Assembly: GCA_016868255.1 (NCBI GenBank)
Contig: VGHN01000001.1
Span: forward strand, 62,001-126,000
DNA from: Betaproteobacteria bacterium
GTDB lineage: Bacteria > Pseudomonadota > Gammaproteobacteria > Burkholderiales > Burkholderiaceae_A
Reading direction: 5' to 3'
DNA: 64,000 nt
Position numbers and translations under genes: made by a program. The notes under the pieces were generated by a model. The model ran no database searches and was not told the origin of the DNA. It worked only from the letters and a program-made list of their open reading frames with translations. This document shows positions 32,573 to 42,445 of this stretch, one piece after another; within the stretch, counting starts at the first letter, position 1; every line of letters begins with the position of its first letter.

Positions 32573-32602
32573 TTTATCCTACAAACAGCCTATTCTTTTC
32601 AA
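32573..32602 (-). promoter_or_regulatory. Candidate spc-operon promoter in the rpsQ-rplN gap
   Basis: In the 252-bp gap (32382-32633) the minus strand reads TTGAAA (32597-32602), 18 bp, then GATAAA (32573-32578) within TAGGATAAAAT. A transcript would have an about 180-nt leader before rplN. The rest of the gap is AT-rich near the promoter and shows no ORF with family character. Confidence 0.55.
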
Positions 32603-32633
32603 TTCGCTCAAAAATGCATCCAAGCCCGGGGTG

Positions 32634-32900
32634 CTAGACCACCACCGCCTTGGCCACCAGCTTGGTGACGGTCCATGACTTGGTTTTTGAAATGGGGCGG
32701 GTCTCGGCGATTTCAACCGTGTCCCCCATTCCAATGCCGTCCTGCTCGACGTGGGCGTGGTATTTCTTAGAGCGCCCTATAAACTTCCCGTACATCGGGT
32801 GCTGAATGCGTCGCTCCACCAAGACCGTGACGGTTTTCTGCATCTTGTCACTGACAACGCGGCCCACGAGCGTACGAGTGAGTGAGGGCTGTTGGCTCAT
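32634..32900 (-). CDS. rpsQ: 30S ribosomal protein S17
   Basis: 88 residues, [31 protein letters not shown] and [29 protein letters not shown]. Last gene of the S10 operon; its start overlaps the rpmC stop by 4 nt (ATGA). Confidence 0.98.
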   Translation of the reverse strand: MSQQPSLTRTLVGRVVSDKMQKTVTVLVERRIQHPMYGKFIGRSKKYHAHVEQDGIGMGDTVEIAETRPISKTKSWTVTKLVAKAVVV

Positions 32901-33088
32901 GCTGCTTTCCTCTGGCGAATAATGGTTTTCACCCTGGCAATCTCACGGCGAACGCGCGACATCTGGGCCGTGTTGCTGAGTTGCTGGGTGCCATGCTGCA
33001 TGCGCAGGTTGAAATGCGCGCGCAGCAACGACTCGAGTTCTTGACCAAGCTCGGTGTCGGACTTGGTTCGAAGTTCTGACGATTTCAT
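32897..33088 (-). CDS. rpmC: 50S ribosomal protein L29
   Basis: 63 residues, two-helix hairpin: [31 protein letters not shown], then [18 protein letters not shown]. Located at the tunnel exit beside L23. 12 bp after rplP, 4-nt overlap with rpsQ. Confidence 0.97.
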   Translation of the reverse strand: MKSSELRTKSDTELGQELESLLRAHFNLRMQHGTQQLSNTAQMSRVRREIARVKTIIRQRKAA

Positions 33089-33100
33089 CTTGTTCTGCTC

Positions 33101-33517
33101 CTATCGGCCCACCTGACGAACGACAAAGGTCGTCGACAAGGGCAGTTTGGCGGCCGCAAGCCGAAAGGCCTCTCTCGCCAAGGTCTCATCGACGCCATCC
33201 ATCTCGTAGAGAACTTTGCCCGGCTGTATCTCGGCCACGTAGTACTCGGGGTTGCCTTTTCCGTTGCCCATGCGAACCTCGGCCGGCTTTCGAGAAATTG
33301 GCTTGTCCGGAAAAATACGAATCCAGATGCGGCCACCTCGCTTGATGTGGCGTGTCATGGCGCGTCGGGCGGCCTCGATCTGGCGGGAAGTCAGGCGGCC
33401 GCGGGCTGTGGCCTTGAGCCCAAACTCACCGAATGAAACCGATGCCCCACGGGTCGCGAGGCCAGTATTTCGGCCTTTCTGTTCTTTGCGGTACTTGCGA
33501 CGTGCTGGTTGCAGCAT
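33101..33517 (-). CDS. rplP: 50S ribosomal protein L16
   Basis: 138 residues: [24 protein letters not shown] and [31 protein letters not shown]. Organises the A-site and peptidyl-transferase surroundings. Between rpsC and rpmC. Confidence 0.98.
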   Translation of the reverse strand: MLQPARRKYRKEQKGRNTGLATRGASVSFGEFGLKATARGRLTSRQIEAARRAMTRHIKRGGRIWIRIFPDKPISRKPAEVRMGNGKGNPEYYVAEIQPGKVLYEMDGVDETLAREAFRLAAAKLPLSTTFVVRQVGR

Positions 33518-33538
33518 TTCTAGCCTCTGTTAAATACT

Positions 33539-34348
33539 TTAATTGGAGGGCTTCTCGGCAGCGGCCGCAGAAACCTTTCGCACACGTTTCACGGCGGGCT
33601 TGGGCGCATCGGCTGACTCGCCCTCGACCTTGAGTTTCTTTGCGGCAGGCGCTCGACGCGTCTTTTTTTCCTCTTTTGGCTCGGCCACGGGAGCGGCCTC
33701 TGCCACGGGAGCGTCGCCGCGCCCAAGGGTGTCGCCTTTGTAAACCCAGACCTTGACACCAATGATTCCGTAGGTGGTCGAGGCCTCGGCAAAGCCGTAG
33801 TCAATGTCTGCGCGGAGGGTATGGAGAGGCACGCGGCCTTCGCGATACCACTCGGTCCTGGCGATCTCCGCCCCATTGAGACGACCTGAACTCATGATCT
33901 TGATTCCCTGGGCACCGAGTCGCATGGCATTTTGCATCGCGCGCTTCATGGCACGGCGGAACATGATGCGCTTCTCGAGCTGCTGCGTAATCGACTCAGC
34001 AATGAGCTGCGCATCGACCTCGGGCTTACGAATCTCTTCGATATTCACATGAACGGGAACGCCCATCATGTTGGAGAGTTGTGTCTTGAGGGCCTCGATG
34101 TCCTCGCCTTTTTTGCCAATCACCACGCCTGGGCGGGCACTGAAGATGGTGATCTTCGCATTCTTGGCAGGGCGCTCAATAAGGACCCTTCCAACTGCAG
34201 CGCTCTTGAGGCGACGCTTGAGGAAGTCACGGACTTGGATGTCCTCGTTGAGCATCTTGCTGTAGTCGCGTGGACTGGCGTACCAACGGGATGCCCAGTT
34301 TCGTGAGACAACGAGGCGGAATCCTGTGGGATGTATTTTCTGACCCAT
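33539..34348 (-). CDS. rpsC: 30S ribosomal protein S3 with extended C-terminal tail
   Basis: Start at 34348 ([22 protein letters not shown]); the longer ORF is rejected. The KH domain ([25 protein letters not shown]) and the C-terminal domain ending at [12 protein letters not shown] are followed by about 50 residues of Ala/Pro/Lys/Glu-rich low complexity ([20 protein letters not shown]...). 269 residues against about 233 in E. coli. Extended S3 tails are common in betaproteobacteria. S3 is part of the mRNA entry helicase. Confidence 0.97.
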   Translation of the reverse strand: MGQKIHPTGFRLVVSRNWASRWYASPRDYSKMLNEDIQVRDFLKRRLKSAAVGRVLIERPAKNAKITIFSARPGVVIGKKGEDIEALKTQLSNMMGVPVHVNIEEIRKPEVDAQLIAESITQQLEKRIMFRRAMKRAMQNAMRLGAQGIKIMSSGRLNGAEIARTEWYREGRVPLHTLRADIDYGFAEASTTYGIIGVKVWVYKGDTLGRGDAPVAEAAPVAEPKEEKKTRRAPAAKKLKVEGESADAPKPAVKRVRKVSAAAAEKPSN

Positions 34349-34361
34349 ATTCTCTTGGTCC

Positions 34362-34691
34362 TTAGTTTCCGACGGTAACGCTGATGTGACAGGTGGGCTT
34401 TTCGATGCGGACCCCCCGGCCTTTGGCTCGCGCCGAGAAGCGACGCATCTTGGTTCCGCGCTCAACAGTGATGGCAGTGACCTTCAACTCGTCGATGTCA
34501 GCGCCATCGTTGTGCTCGGCGTTTGCAATTGCCGACTCCAGAACCTTCTTGACGATGCCCGCAGCCTTCTTGGGCGTAAAGGTCAGCGTGTTGAGGGCCT
34601 GCTCGACGGGCTTGCCCCGAATGAGGTCGGCCACAAGTCGTCCCTTCTGGGCCGAGAGCCTGACTCCTCTGAGTTTTGCTGAAGTTTCCAT
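34362..34691 (-). CDS. rplV: 50S ribosomal protein L22
   Basis: 109 residues; the extended loop [26 protein letters not shown] lines the exit tunnel (macrolide region) and looks wild type. Between rpsS and rpsC. Confidence 0.98.
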   Translation of the reverse strand: METSAKLRGVRLSAQKGRLVADLIRGKPVEQALNTLTFTPKKAAGIVKKVLESAIANAEHNDGADIDELKVTAITVERGTKMRRFSARAKGRGVRIEKPTCHISVTVGN

Positions 34692-34717
34692 TGGGATCCT
34701 TGTCTCTTCGGCTTGGC

Positions 34718-34993
34718 TTACTTCTTGGCCTTCTTGTCGGCCGCATGGCCTTTGAAGGTACGTGTGAGGGCAAATTCGCCGAGTTTATGGCCGACCATGT
34801 TGTCGCTTACGAAGACAGGCACATGCTGCTTGCCATTGTGAACAGCGATGGTGAGGCCAACAAACTCGGGAAGGATGGTCGATCGACGCGACCATGTCTT
34901 GATGGGTCGCTTGTCTTTGGACTCCACCGCGATCTCCACCTTCTTGAAGAGATGGTCATCGACGAAGGGCCCTTTTTTTGCGGAACGTGCCAT
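34718..34993 (-). CDS. rpsS: 30S ribosomal protein S19
   Basis: 91 residues: [20 protein letters not shown] and [28 protein letters not shown]. Binds the 30S head with S13. Confidence 0.98.
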   Translation of the reverse strand: MARSAKKGPFVDDHLFKKVEIAVESKDKRPIKTWSRRSTILPEFVGLTIAVHNGKQHVPVFVSDNMVGHKLGEFALTRTFKGHAADKKAKK

Positions 34994-35014
34994 GTCTGTC
35001 GCTTTCCTCTAGCC

Positions 35015-35844
<830 letters not shown>

Positions 35845-35845
<1 letters not shown>

Positions 35846-36144
35846 TACGCGGCCTCCCCAGCAAAGTTGATTTCCTGCCCTGCCGCCAAGCTGACATAGG
35901 CCTTTCGCGCATGGCTGCGGCGTCCGTTGAAGCGGCCGTAGCGAATGGGTTTGCCCTTGACGTTCAACACAGCAACGCTCTGAACCTGAACCTTAAAGAG
36001 CAGCTCAACTGCCGCTTTTATTTCGGGCTTGGTAGCATCCTGGAGGACGCGGAAGGCCACCTGGTTGTTCTGCTCACCAATCTGGGTGCTCTTTTCAGAG
36101 ACGATGGGCGAGAGCAGTACTTTCATGAGTCGCTCTTGATTCAT
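35845..36144 (-). CDS. rplW: 50S ribosomal protein L23
   Basis: 99 residues: [33 protein letters not shown], then [28 protein letters not shown]. The docking site for trigger factor and SRP at the tunnel exit. The first ATG overlaps the rplD stop by 4 nt (ATGA), supporting that start and coupling with rplD. Confidence 0.97.
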
Positions 36145-36761
36145 GCGAACATCTCCTCGAAACGAGCGAGTGCGGCGCGGGTCAGCAAGACCTTGTCGAA
36201 GTAGACCAGTGACAAGGGGTCGGCTGCCTCGGGCTCGACCACGGCAATGCTCTGAAGATTGCGGGCGGCCAAGTAGAGGGACTCATCGACATTGTCGGTC
36301 ACGAGGAGCACAGAGGCCATTCCCATCTGCTTGAGTTTCTCAGCAACCAGCTTGGTCTTTGGGGCCTCGACCTCAAACTTCTCGACAACCGCAAGTCGGC
36401 CTTCGCGCGCCAACTGGGAGAGGATGGACCGAACTCCTGCTCGGTACATCTTCTTGTTGAGCTTGTGGCTGAAGTTTTCTTCGGGCGAGTTGGGGAAGAC
36501 CTTGCCGCCTCCACGCCATAGCGGGCTGGATGCACGACCCACGCGGGCACGACCCGTGCCTTTTTGACGCCAAGGCTTCTTGGTGGATTTGTTGACTTCG
36601 CTGCGGTCCTTCTGGGCGCGGTTGCCACTACGGGCATTGGCCTGGTAAGCCACCACCACTTGATGAATCAATGGCTCGTTGTAATCACGATTGAAGACAA
36701 CGTCATTGGCCTGCACTTTACCGGCGGCTTGGCCGGCATCGTTTAATAGAGTGAGTTCCAT
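36141..36761 (-). CDS. rplD: 50S ribosomal protein L4
   Basis: 206 residues; the tunnel loop [29 protein letters not shown] is diagnostic. In gammaproteobacteria L4 also represses the S10 operon by acting on its leader; whether this holds here is unknown. 12 bp after rplC. Confidence 0.98.
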   Translation of the reverse strand: MELTLLNDAGQAAGKVQANDVVFNRDYNEPLIHQVVVAYQANARSGNRAQKDRSEVNKSTKKPWRQKGTGRARVGRASSPLWRGGGKVFPNSPEENFSHKLNKKMYRAGVRSILSQLAREGRLAVVEKFEVEAPKTKLVAEKLKQMGMASVLLVTDNVDESLYLAARNLQSIAVVEPEAADPLSLVYFDKVLLTRAALARFEEMFA

Positions 36762-36773
36762 GGGGCGCCGTCC

Positions 36774-37424
36774 TTATGCCTTGGGTGCCACGCGAACCGC
36801 GGGACGGATCATGACTTGGCCGCCCTTGGAACCCGGCACGGCGCCTTTGATAAGAAGTAGCTGCCGAGCAACATCCACGCGAGCAACCTCGAGGTTTTGC
36901 GCCGTGCGGCGAGCCTGGCCATCGTGTCCCGGCATCTTCTTGCCAGGGAAGACACGGCCGGGATCCTGGGCCATTCCGATTGATCCCGGGACATTGTGTG
37001 ACCGTGAATTACCGTGCGAGGCACGCTGGGAGGCGAAGTTGTGTCGTGCGATGGTTCCCGCGAACCCCTTGCCCTGGGTCGTTCCAGTGACATCAACCTT
37101 TTGACCAGCCGAGAAGATTTCTACACTGAGGACCTGGCCCGCGGTCAGTCCAGAGATCGCATCGGGGGCGACCGGAAACTCGCGCATGACCGACCCAGCC
37201 TGAACGCCCGCCTTGGCGTAGTGACCCGCTTGGGGTTTGGTCACGCGCGAAGCGCGTTTTTCACCGTAGGCGAGTTGAACGGCAGTGTAGCCGTCGGTCT
37301 CAACCGACTTGAGTTGGGTTACACGGTTGTTTGACACGTCAATGACGGTAACGGGAATGGTGTCCCCATCGTCCGTAAAAATACGGGTCATACCAACCTT
37401 GCGACCAAGAAGTCCAAGGCTCAT
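36774..37424 (-). CDS. rplC: 50S ribosomal protein L3
   Basis: 216 residues: [30 protein letters not shown] and the loop [35 protein letters not shown], which contains the glutamine methylated by PrmB in E. coli (TQGKG...HGNS region). Preceded by a 157-bp gap with its own promoter and structured leader. Confidence 0.98.
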   Translation of the reverse strand: MSLGLLGRKVGMTRIFTDDGDTIPVTVIDVSNNRVTQLKSVETDGYTAVQLAYGEKRASRVTKPQAGHYAKAGVQAGSVMREFPVAPDAISGLTAGQVLSVEIFSAGQKVDVTGTTQGKGFAGTIARHNFASQRASHGNSRSHNVPGSIGMAQDPGRVFPGKKMPGHDGQARRTAQNLEVARVDVARQLLLIKGAVPGSKGGQVMIRPAVRVAPKA

Positions 37425-37436
37425 TTTTTCTCCGAT

Positions 37437-37500
37437 CCTGGCTACGATTGGCCAGGGCTAAGTAAACTTTTTTCTAAAACTTCCCGGTAATTCCGGAAAG
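37437..37500 (-). ncRNA. Structured rplC mRNA leader (two stem-loops)
   Basis: Between the promoter at 37509-37536 and rplC, the minus strand has CTTTCCGG-AATTA-CCGGGAAG (37480-37500, eight pairs including one G-U) and CCTGGC-8 nt-GCCAGG (37437-37456, perfect), the second directly before the ribosome binding site CGGAG. Candidate autoregulatory or stability element. Confidence 0.5.
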
Positions 37501-37508
37501 CCTTCTAT

Positions 37509-37536
37509 TTTATACAACAATCGATGGCCTTGACAA
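37509..37536 (-). promoter_or_regulatory. Internal promoter upstream of rplC
   Basis: On the minus strand TTGTCA (37531-37536), 16-bp spacer, TATAAA (37509-37514) in TGTATAAAAT. A good sigma70 match inside the S10 operon after rpsJ; transcription would start about 78 nt upstream of rplC. Confidence 0.65.
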
Positions 37537-37544
37537 GATCCAGC

Positions 37545-37565
37545 GGCCCCCGGCTTCGAGGGGCC
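37545..37565 (-). terminator. GC hairpin downstream of rpsJ, no U-tract
   Basis: GGCCCC-TCGAAGCCG-GGGGCC on the minus strand, 16 bp after the rpsJ stop and just upstream of the internal promoter. Lacking a T-run, it is at best a weak or factor-assisted terminator, or an RNA 3'-end stabiliser. Confidence 0.35.
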
Positions 37566-37581
37566 CAGCAGATCGAGCGGG

Positions 37582-37890
37582 TTACTGCAGCTTGATCTCG
37601 ACGTCTACGCCGGCGGGGAGATCCAGCTTCATGAGGGCGTCGACCGTCTTGTCGGTGGGATCCACGATGTCCATCAGGCGCTGGTGTGTTCGCAGCTCAA
37701 ACTGGTCACGCGAAGTCTTGTTGACATGCGGGCTGCGCAGGATGTCGAAACGACGAAAACGCGTGGGGAGGGGAACAGGGCCCCGAACCACCGCGCCGGT
37801 GCGCTTGGCGGTGTCGACGATCTCAAGGGCCGACTGGTCAATGAGCTTGTAGTCGAAGGCTTTGAGTCGTATACGAATCTTTTGCTGCAT
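37582..37890 (-). CDS. rpsJ: 30S ribosomal protein S10 (NusE)
   Basis: Start at 37890 ([33 protein letters not shown]), 102 residues. A ribosomal head protein and NusG/NusB partner in antitermination. First gene of the S10 operon, separated from tuf by 95 bp with a GC hairpin and from rplC by 157 bp, so it could be expressed semi-independently. Confidence 0.98.
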   Translation of the reverse strand: MQQKIRIRLKAFDYKLIDQSALEIVDTAKRTGAVVRGPVPLPTRFRRFDILRSPHVNKTSRDQFELRTHQRLMDIVDPTDKTVDALMKLDLPAGVDVEIKLQ

Positions 37891-37941
37891 TTGCTTCTCC
37901 AAAAAGAGCGTCTAAAGAGCGGGCCCACACACTTGGGAACA

Positions 37942-37967
37942 GGGGGCGGGCGGGCCATGCCGCCCCC
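37942..37967 (-). terminator. Strong GC hairpin after tuf copy 1
   Basis: GGGGGCGG and CCGCCCCC form a perfect 8-bp all-GC stem with a 10-nt loop, 18 bp after the tuf stop. No T-run follows, so termination is uncertain; it may partially separate the str operon from rpsJ or protect the tuf mRNA 3' end. tuf copy 2 has no counterpart. Confidence 0.45.
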
Positions 37968-37981
37968 GATCGACTCTTGAG

Positions 37982-39179
37982 TTTCTTACTCGATGACTTT
38001 AGCGACGACGCCTGCGCCGACGGTTCTGCCGCCCTCGCGGATGGCAAAGCGCAGGCCCTGCTCCATGGCAATCGGGGCAATCAAGGTGACAACCATCTTC
38101 ACATTGTCACCAGGCATGACCATCTCCGTGCCCGAGGGCAACTCCACCGAACCCGTCACATCGGTCGTGCGGAAGTAAAACTGCGGGCGGTAGTTGTTGA
38201 AAAACGGCGTGTGGCGCCCACCCTCTTCTTTAGAGAGCACATAAACCTCACACTCAAACTTGGTGTGCGGTGTGATCGAACCGGGCTTGGCCAGCACCTG
38301 ACCACGCTCGACCTCCTCACGCTTGGTACCACGCAGCAACACACCCACGTTGTCACCAGCCTGGCCCTGATCGAGCAGCTTGCGAAACATCTCCACACCC
38401 GTGCAGGTCGTCTTGACCGTGGGCTTGATCCCCACAATCTCAATCTCCTCACCCACCTTCACAATCCCACGCTCCACACGGCCAGTCACCACCGTGCCAC
38501 GGCCCGAGATCGAAAACACATCCTCAATAGGCATCAAAAACGCACCATCAATCGCACGCTCCGGCGTCGGAATGTACGAGTCAAGCGCCTCGGCCAGCCT
38601 CATGATCGCGCCCTCGCCCAGATCCCCCTTGTCGCCCTCGAGCGCCAACTTGGCCGAGCCCTTCACAATCGGGGTGTCATCACCAGGAAATTCATACTTC
38701 GAGAGCAACTCACGCACTTCCATCTCAACGAGCTCCAACAACTCCGCATCGTCGACCATGTCGCACTTGTTCAAAAACACAACGATGTAAGGCACACCCA
38801 CCTGACGGGCCAACAAAATGTGCTCACGCGTCTGCGGCATCGGACCATCGGCAGCCGAACACACCAAAATCGCTCCATCCATCTGCGCAGCACCCGTGAT
38901 CATGTTCTTCACATAGTCAGCATGCCCCGGACAGTCCACATGCGCATAGTGACGCGACTGCGTCTCATACTCCACATGCGCCGTGTTGATCGTAATGCCA
39001 CGCGCCTTCTCCTCAGGCGCCGCATCAATCTGATCGTACCCCTTGGCCTCACCACCAAACTTCGACGACAACACCGTCGTAATCGCCGCCGTCAACGTCG
39101 TCTTCCCATGGTCCACATGACCAATCGTCCCAACATTCACATGCGGCTTCGTACGCTCAAACTTGCCCTTGGCCATGCC
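37982..39179. repeat. 1198-bp direct repeat, copy A (tuf); copy B is 54405-55602
   Basis: Reading both copies base by base shows no difference; shadow ORFs in several frames of the two copies are also identical, supporting DNA-level identity. Same orientation, 16.4 kb apart, enclosing fusA to secE. Confidence 0.95.
37986..39176 (-). CDS. tuf: Elongation factor Tu, copy 1 (str operon)
   Basis: 396 residues. GTPase delivering aminoacyl-tRNA: P-loop [12 protein letters not shown], switch [18 protein letters not shown] ([10 protein letters not shown]), C-terminal [13 protein letters not shown]. Identical in protein to the copy at 54.4 kb, and the DNA appears identical over 37982-39179. Codon choice is visibly narrower and more C-ending than in surrounding genes, as expected for a maximally expressed gene. 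93 bp after fusA. Confidence 0.99.
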   Translation of the reverse strand: MAKGKFERTKPHVNVGTIGHVDHGKTTLTAAITTVLSSKFGGEAKGYDQIDAAPEEKARGITINTAHVEYETQSRHYAHVDCPGHADYVKNMITGAAQMDGAILVCSAADGPMPQTREHILLARQVGVPYIVVFLNKCDMVDDAELLELVEMEVRELLSKYEFPGDDTPIVKGSAKLALEGDKGDLGEGAIMRLAEALDSYIPTPERAIDGAFLMPIEDVFSISGRGTVVTGRVERGIVKVGEEIEIVGIKPTVKTTCTGVEMFRKLLDQGQAGDNVGVLLRGTKREEVERGQVLAKPGSITPHTKFECEVYVLSKEEGGRHTPFFNNYRPQFYFRTTDVTGSVELPSGTEMVMPGDNVKMVVTLIAPIAMEQGLRFAIREGGRTVGAGVVAKVIE

Positions 39180-39269
39180 TTCAATCCTTTCTTCTAATGT
39201 TCTTTAATCGTGCGGTTGCTAATTCAGTGAGTCTATTGGTGCTTCTCTATCAGTGATTCTCTGGGACTG

Positions 39270-41369
39270 CTATTTGGTGCGGCTCGACATCACCGCTTCG
39301 GCCACGTTCTTCGGCGCCTCGGAGTAGTGCTTAAACTCCATGGTGTAGGTGGCTCGTCCCTGGGTCAGAGACCGCAGAGTGGTGGAGTAACCAAACATCT
39401 CAGCAAGAGGAACCTCTGCCTTGATCGTTTTTCCCCCGCCGGGCATGTCGTCCATCCCCTGAACCATTCCACGCCGTGAGGAGAGATCTCCCATCACCGT
39501 GCCCGCATAGTCCTCGGGTGTCTCTACTTCGACCGACATCATGGGCTCGAGCAAGACTGGGTTCGCCTTGCGCATGCCGTCTTTGAAACCCATGGAGGCA
39601 GCCAACTCGAAGGCAATCTGCGAGGAGTCCACATCGTGATAGGAGCCGTCGAACAGTGTGACCTTGATGTCGACCACGGGGAAGCCGGCGAGGACGCCTG
39701 CGTTCATGGTGTCTTGGCAGCCTTTGTCCACAGAGGGAATGAATTCCCTGGGCACAACACCGCCCTTAATGGCATCGACAAACTCATAGCCCTTGCCCTC
39801 GGTCTGGGGGTCGAGCTTGAGCCAGACGTGGCCATATTGACCTTTACCACCCGACTGCTTGACGTACTTGCCCTCGATCTCGACTGGCTTGCGAATCGTC
39901 TCTCGATAGGCCACCTGGGGCTTGCCAACTGTGGCTTCCACACCGAACTCACGCTTCATTCGATCGACAATAATTTCGAGGTGCAGCTCACCCATTCCAG
40001 AGATGATGGTCTGGCCCGACTCCTCGTCGGTTCGGACGCGGAATGAAGGGTCTTCCTTGGCCAGGCGGTTGAGCGCAATGCCCATCTTCTCCTGGTCGGC
40101 CTTGGTCTTGGGCTCGACAGCCTGCGAAATCACCGGCTCCGGAAATTCCATTCGCTCGAGAATGATCTCGGAATCGGGGTCGCAGAGGGTCTCGCCGGTG
40201 GTGACCTCTTTGAGGCCGACCGCGGCGGCGATGTCGCCGGCGAGAATCTCGGAAATCTCTTCGCGATTGTTTGCGTGCATCTGCAAGAGTCGACCAATCC
40301 GCTCCTTCTTTCCCTTAATTGGGTTCAGAACGGTGTCGCCCGACTTGAGCACGCCGGAATAAACACGAATGAATGTGAGCTGACCAACAAAGGGGTCACT
40401 CATCAGTTTGAAAGCCAAGGCGGAGAACTTCTCTTTGTCATCGGCCTTGCGGCTTGCGGGCGCGCCGTCGGGGTCTGTGCCCGATACGGGGGGAATATCG
40501 ACAGGGCTGGGAAGGAATTGGATGACCGCATCGAGCATCCGCTGGACGCCCTTGTTCTTAAAGGCTGTGCCGCAGAGCATGGGCTGGATCTCACCCGCAA
40601 TCGTGCGTGCACGAATGCCCTCGTGAACCTGCTCCTCGCTCAAGTCGCCATTCTCGAGATAGCCATTCATGAGGGTCTCGCTCGACTCGGCCGCGGCCTC
40701 CAACATCTTCTCGCGCCACTCTTTGGCGGTGGCCGCCAATTCGGAGGGGATGTCCATATAATCAAACTTGGTGCCTTGGCTGGCCTCGTCCCAGAGAATG
40801 GCCTTCATCTTGATGAGGTCGATGACCCCCTTGAAGTTCTCCTCCGCACCGATGGGAATCACAATCGGCACAGGATTCGCACGAAGCCGGGTCTTCATCT
40901 GGTCGACCACTTTGAAGAAGTTCGCGCCGGTGCGATCCATCTTGTTGACGAAGGCAAGGCGAGGCACCTTGTACTTATTGGCTTGCCGCCAGACGGTCTC
41001 AGACTGTGGCTGGACACCACCCACCGCACAGTAGACCATGCAGGCCCCGTCGAGAACACGCATGGACCGCTCGACTTCGATGGTGAAGTCGACGTGCCCC
41101 GGGGTATCGATAATGTTGATGCGATGCTCGGGCAGGCTCGAGTCCATGCCTTTCCAGAAACAGGTGGTCGCCGCAGAGGTGATGGTGATGCCACGCTCTT
41201 GCTCCTGCTCCATCCAGTCCATGGTGGCGGCGCCGTCGTGGACCTCGCCAATCTTGTGATTGACCCCGGTGTAGAAAAGAATTCGCTCGGTCGTGGTGGT
41301 CTTGCCTGCGTCAATGTGGGCACTAATACCAATGTTGCGGTAGCGGTCGATCGGAGTTTTTCGGGCCAT
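39270..41369 (-). CDS. fusA: Elongation factor G
   Basis: 699-residue translocase: G1 [19 protein letters not shown], switch [27 protein letters not shown] ([12 protein letters not shown]), domain [18 protein letters not shown] and domain [22 protein letters not shown]. Standard length, with no fusidic-acid resistance change evident by eye. Sits between rpsG and tuf in the str operon. Confidence 0.99.
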   Translation of the reverse strand: MARKTPIDRYRNIGISAHIDAGKTTTTERILFYTGVNHKIGEVHDGAATMDWMEQEQERGITITSAATTCFWKGMDSSLPEHRINIIDTPGHVDFTIEVERSMRVLDGACMVYCAVGGVQPQSETVWRQANKYKVPRLAFVNKMDRTGANFFKVVDQMKTRLRANPVPIVIPIGAEENFKGVIDLIKMKAILWDEASQGTKFDYMDIPSELAATAKEWREKMLEAAAESSETLMNGYLENGDLSEEQVHEGIRARTIAGEIQPMLCGTAFKNKGVQRMLDAVIQFLPSPVDIPPVSGTDPDGAPASRKADDKEKFSALAFKLMSDPFVGQLTFIRVYSGVLKSGDTVLNPIKGKKERIGRLLQMHANNREEISEILAGDIAAAVGLKEVTTGETLCDPDSEIILERMEFPEPVISQAVEPKTKADQEKMGIALNRLAKEDPSFRVRTDEESGQTIISGMGELHLEIIVDRMKREFGVEATVGKPQVAYRETIRKPVEIEGKYVKQSGGKGQYGHVWLKLDPQTEGKGYEFVDAIKGGVVPREFIPSVDKGCQDTMNAGVLAGFPVVDIKVTLFDGSYHDVDSSQIAFELAASMGFKDGMRKANPVLLEPMMSVEVETPEDYAGTVMGDLSSRRGMVQGMDDMPGGGKTIKAEVPLAEMFGYSTTLRSLTQGRATYTMEFKHYSEAPKNVAEAVMSSRTK

Positions 41370-41418
41370 GAAACGTCCTATCTAAATGGTGATTGGAAGC
41401 CGAGGGGTCGGTTTCGAA

Positions 41419-41889
41419 TCAGAAACGGAAGTGGGAGAAGGCTTTGTTGGCCTCTGCCATGCGGTGGACTTCGTCACGCTTTTTCACCGCGCCACCGCGA
41501 CCCTCAGCGGCCTCGAGCAACTCACCGGCCAGGCGAAGATTCATTGATTTCTCTCCGCGCTTCTTTGCAGCTTCGCGCAGCCAACGCATAGCGAGTGCGG
41601 AACGACGCGATGGGCGCACCTCGACTGGGACCTGATAGTTGGCGCCACCCACCCGTCGGCTCTTGACCTCGACCATCGGTTTGGCGTTGTTCAATGCCTG
41701 CTGAAAGATTTCAATGGGGTTCTTTTTGGCAACCTTCTCGATGTGATCGAGCGCGCCGTAGACAATGCGCTCAGCCACGGCCTTCTTGCCGTGAAGCATG
41801 ACCACATTCATAAACTTGGAGACTTCTTCGCTGCCGAATTTCGGATCGGCAAGGATGATGCGCTTGGGCACCTCACGACGACGGGGCAT
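41419..41889 (-). CDS. rpsG: 30S ribosomal protein S7
   Basis: 156 residues: [31 protein letters not shown] and [20 protein letters not shown]. Organises the 30S head; in E. coli it represses the str operon by binding the rpsL-rpsG intercistronic RNA. That region is structured here as well (separate entry). Confidence 0.98.
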   Translation of the reverse strand: MPRRREVPKRIILADPKFGSEEVSKFMNVVMLHGKKAVAERIVYGALDHIEKVAKKNPIEIFQQALNNAKPMVEVKSRRVGGANYQVPVEVRPSRRSALAMRWLREAAKKRGEKSMNLRLAGELLEAAEGRGGAVKKRDEVHRMAEANKAFSHFRF

Positions 41890-41912
41890 GTTCTTTCCTT
41901 TATTGATTCAGT

Positions 41913-41986
41913 TGGGTTCGACCCAGCCCGCTTGGCCAATTCCTTGGCCGCAGGCCCTTACTCCATCGCGCACCATTGCACGATGG
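41913..41986 (-). ncRNA. Three stem-loops in the rpsL-rpsG intercistronic region
   Basis: The 107-nt gap contains, in minus-strand order, CCATCGTGCA-ATGG-TGCGCGATGG (41963-41986; ten pairs with one U-G), GGCCAA-GGAA-TTGGCC (41934-41949; perfect) and TGGGT-CGA-ACCCA (41913-41925; perfect). Position and structure suggest a counterpart of the E. coli S7 translational repressor site; no sequence identity is claimed. Confidence 0.5.
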
Positions 41987-41996
41987 TCTGTACGAC

Positions 41997-42374
41997 TTAA
42001 GACTTCTTGGGACGCTTAGCGCCGTATTTCGAGCGCGACTGCTTCCGATCCTTTACGCCTTGCAGATCCAAAGATCCACGGACGATGTGATAACGAACAC
42101 CAGGCAAATCCTTTACACGGCCACCGCGAATCAGAACCACCGAGTGCTCCTGAAGGTTGTGGCCTTCGCCACCGATGTAACTAATGACCTCGAAGCCATT
42201 GGTGAGGCGAACCTTGGCCACCTTCCGAAGCGCTGAGTTCGGCTTCTTCGGTGTGGTGGTGTAGACGCGTGTGCAGACTCCCCTGCGCTGGGGGCAAGAC
42301 TCGAGCGCTGGGCTCTTGCTCTTGATGGTCTCAGAGGTTCTCGGCTTGCGAACCAACTGGTTAATGGTGGGCAT
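41997..42374 (-). CDS. rpsL: 30S ribosomal protein S12
   Basis: 125 residues: [63 protein letters not shown]. The lysines equivalent to E. coli K43 (TPKKP) and K88 (RVKDLPG) are wild type, predicting streptomycin sensitivity at this locus. First gene of the str operon, after an intrinsic terminator that follows rpoC. Confidence 0.98.
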   Translation of the reverse strand: MPTINQLVRKPRTSETIKSKSPALESCPQRRGVCTRVYTTTPKKPNSALRKVAKVRLTNGFEVISYIGGEGHNLQEHSVVLIRGGRVKDLPGVRYHIVRGSLDLQGVKDRKQSRSKYGAKRPKKS

Positions 42375-42395
42375 GAAATCGGTCCTTCGCTTTAT

Positions 42396-42438
42396 TCTTA
42401 AAAATGGGGAAAAGCCCTCGAGTCTCGGTCTTTTCCCC
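42396..42438 (-). terminator. Rho-independent terminator between rpoC and rpsL
   Basis: The minus strand has GGGGAAAAG (42430-42438) pairing perfectly with CTTTTCCCC (42406-42414), followed by ATTTTTAAG. A 9-bp stem with a U-tract, only 8 bp after the rpoC stop, so the rpoBC transcript probably ends, at least partly, before rpsL. Confidence 0.75.
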
Positions 42439-42445
42439 TAGGCTG

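Noticed and set aside
37977-39197. 406-aa plus-strand ORF opposite tuf copy 1 (and 326-aa twin at 54634-55614)
   Set aside because: Product is His/Arg/Thr/Leu-rich with no family features; a by-product of the extreme codon bias of tuf on the other strand.
40275-41591. 438-aa plus-strand ORF opposite fusA
   Set aside because: Runs past the fusA start into unrelated sequence and shows no domain; fusA on the minus strand is unequivocal.
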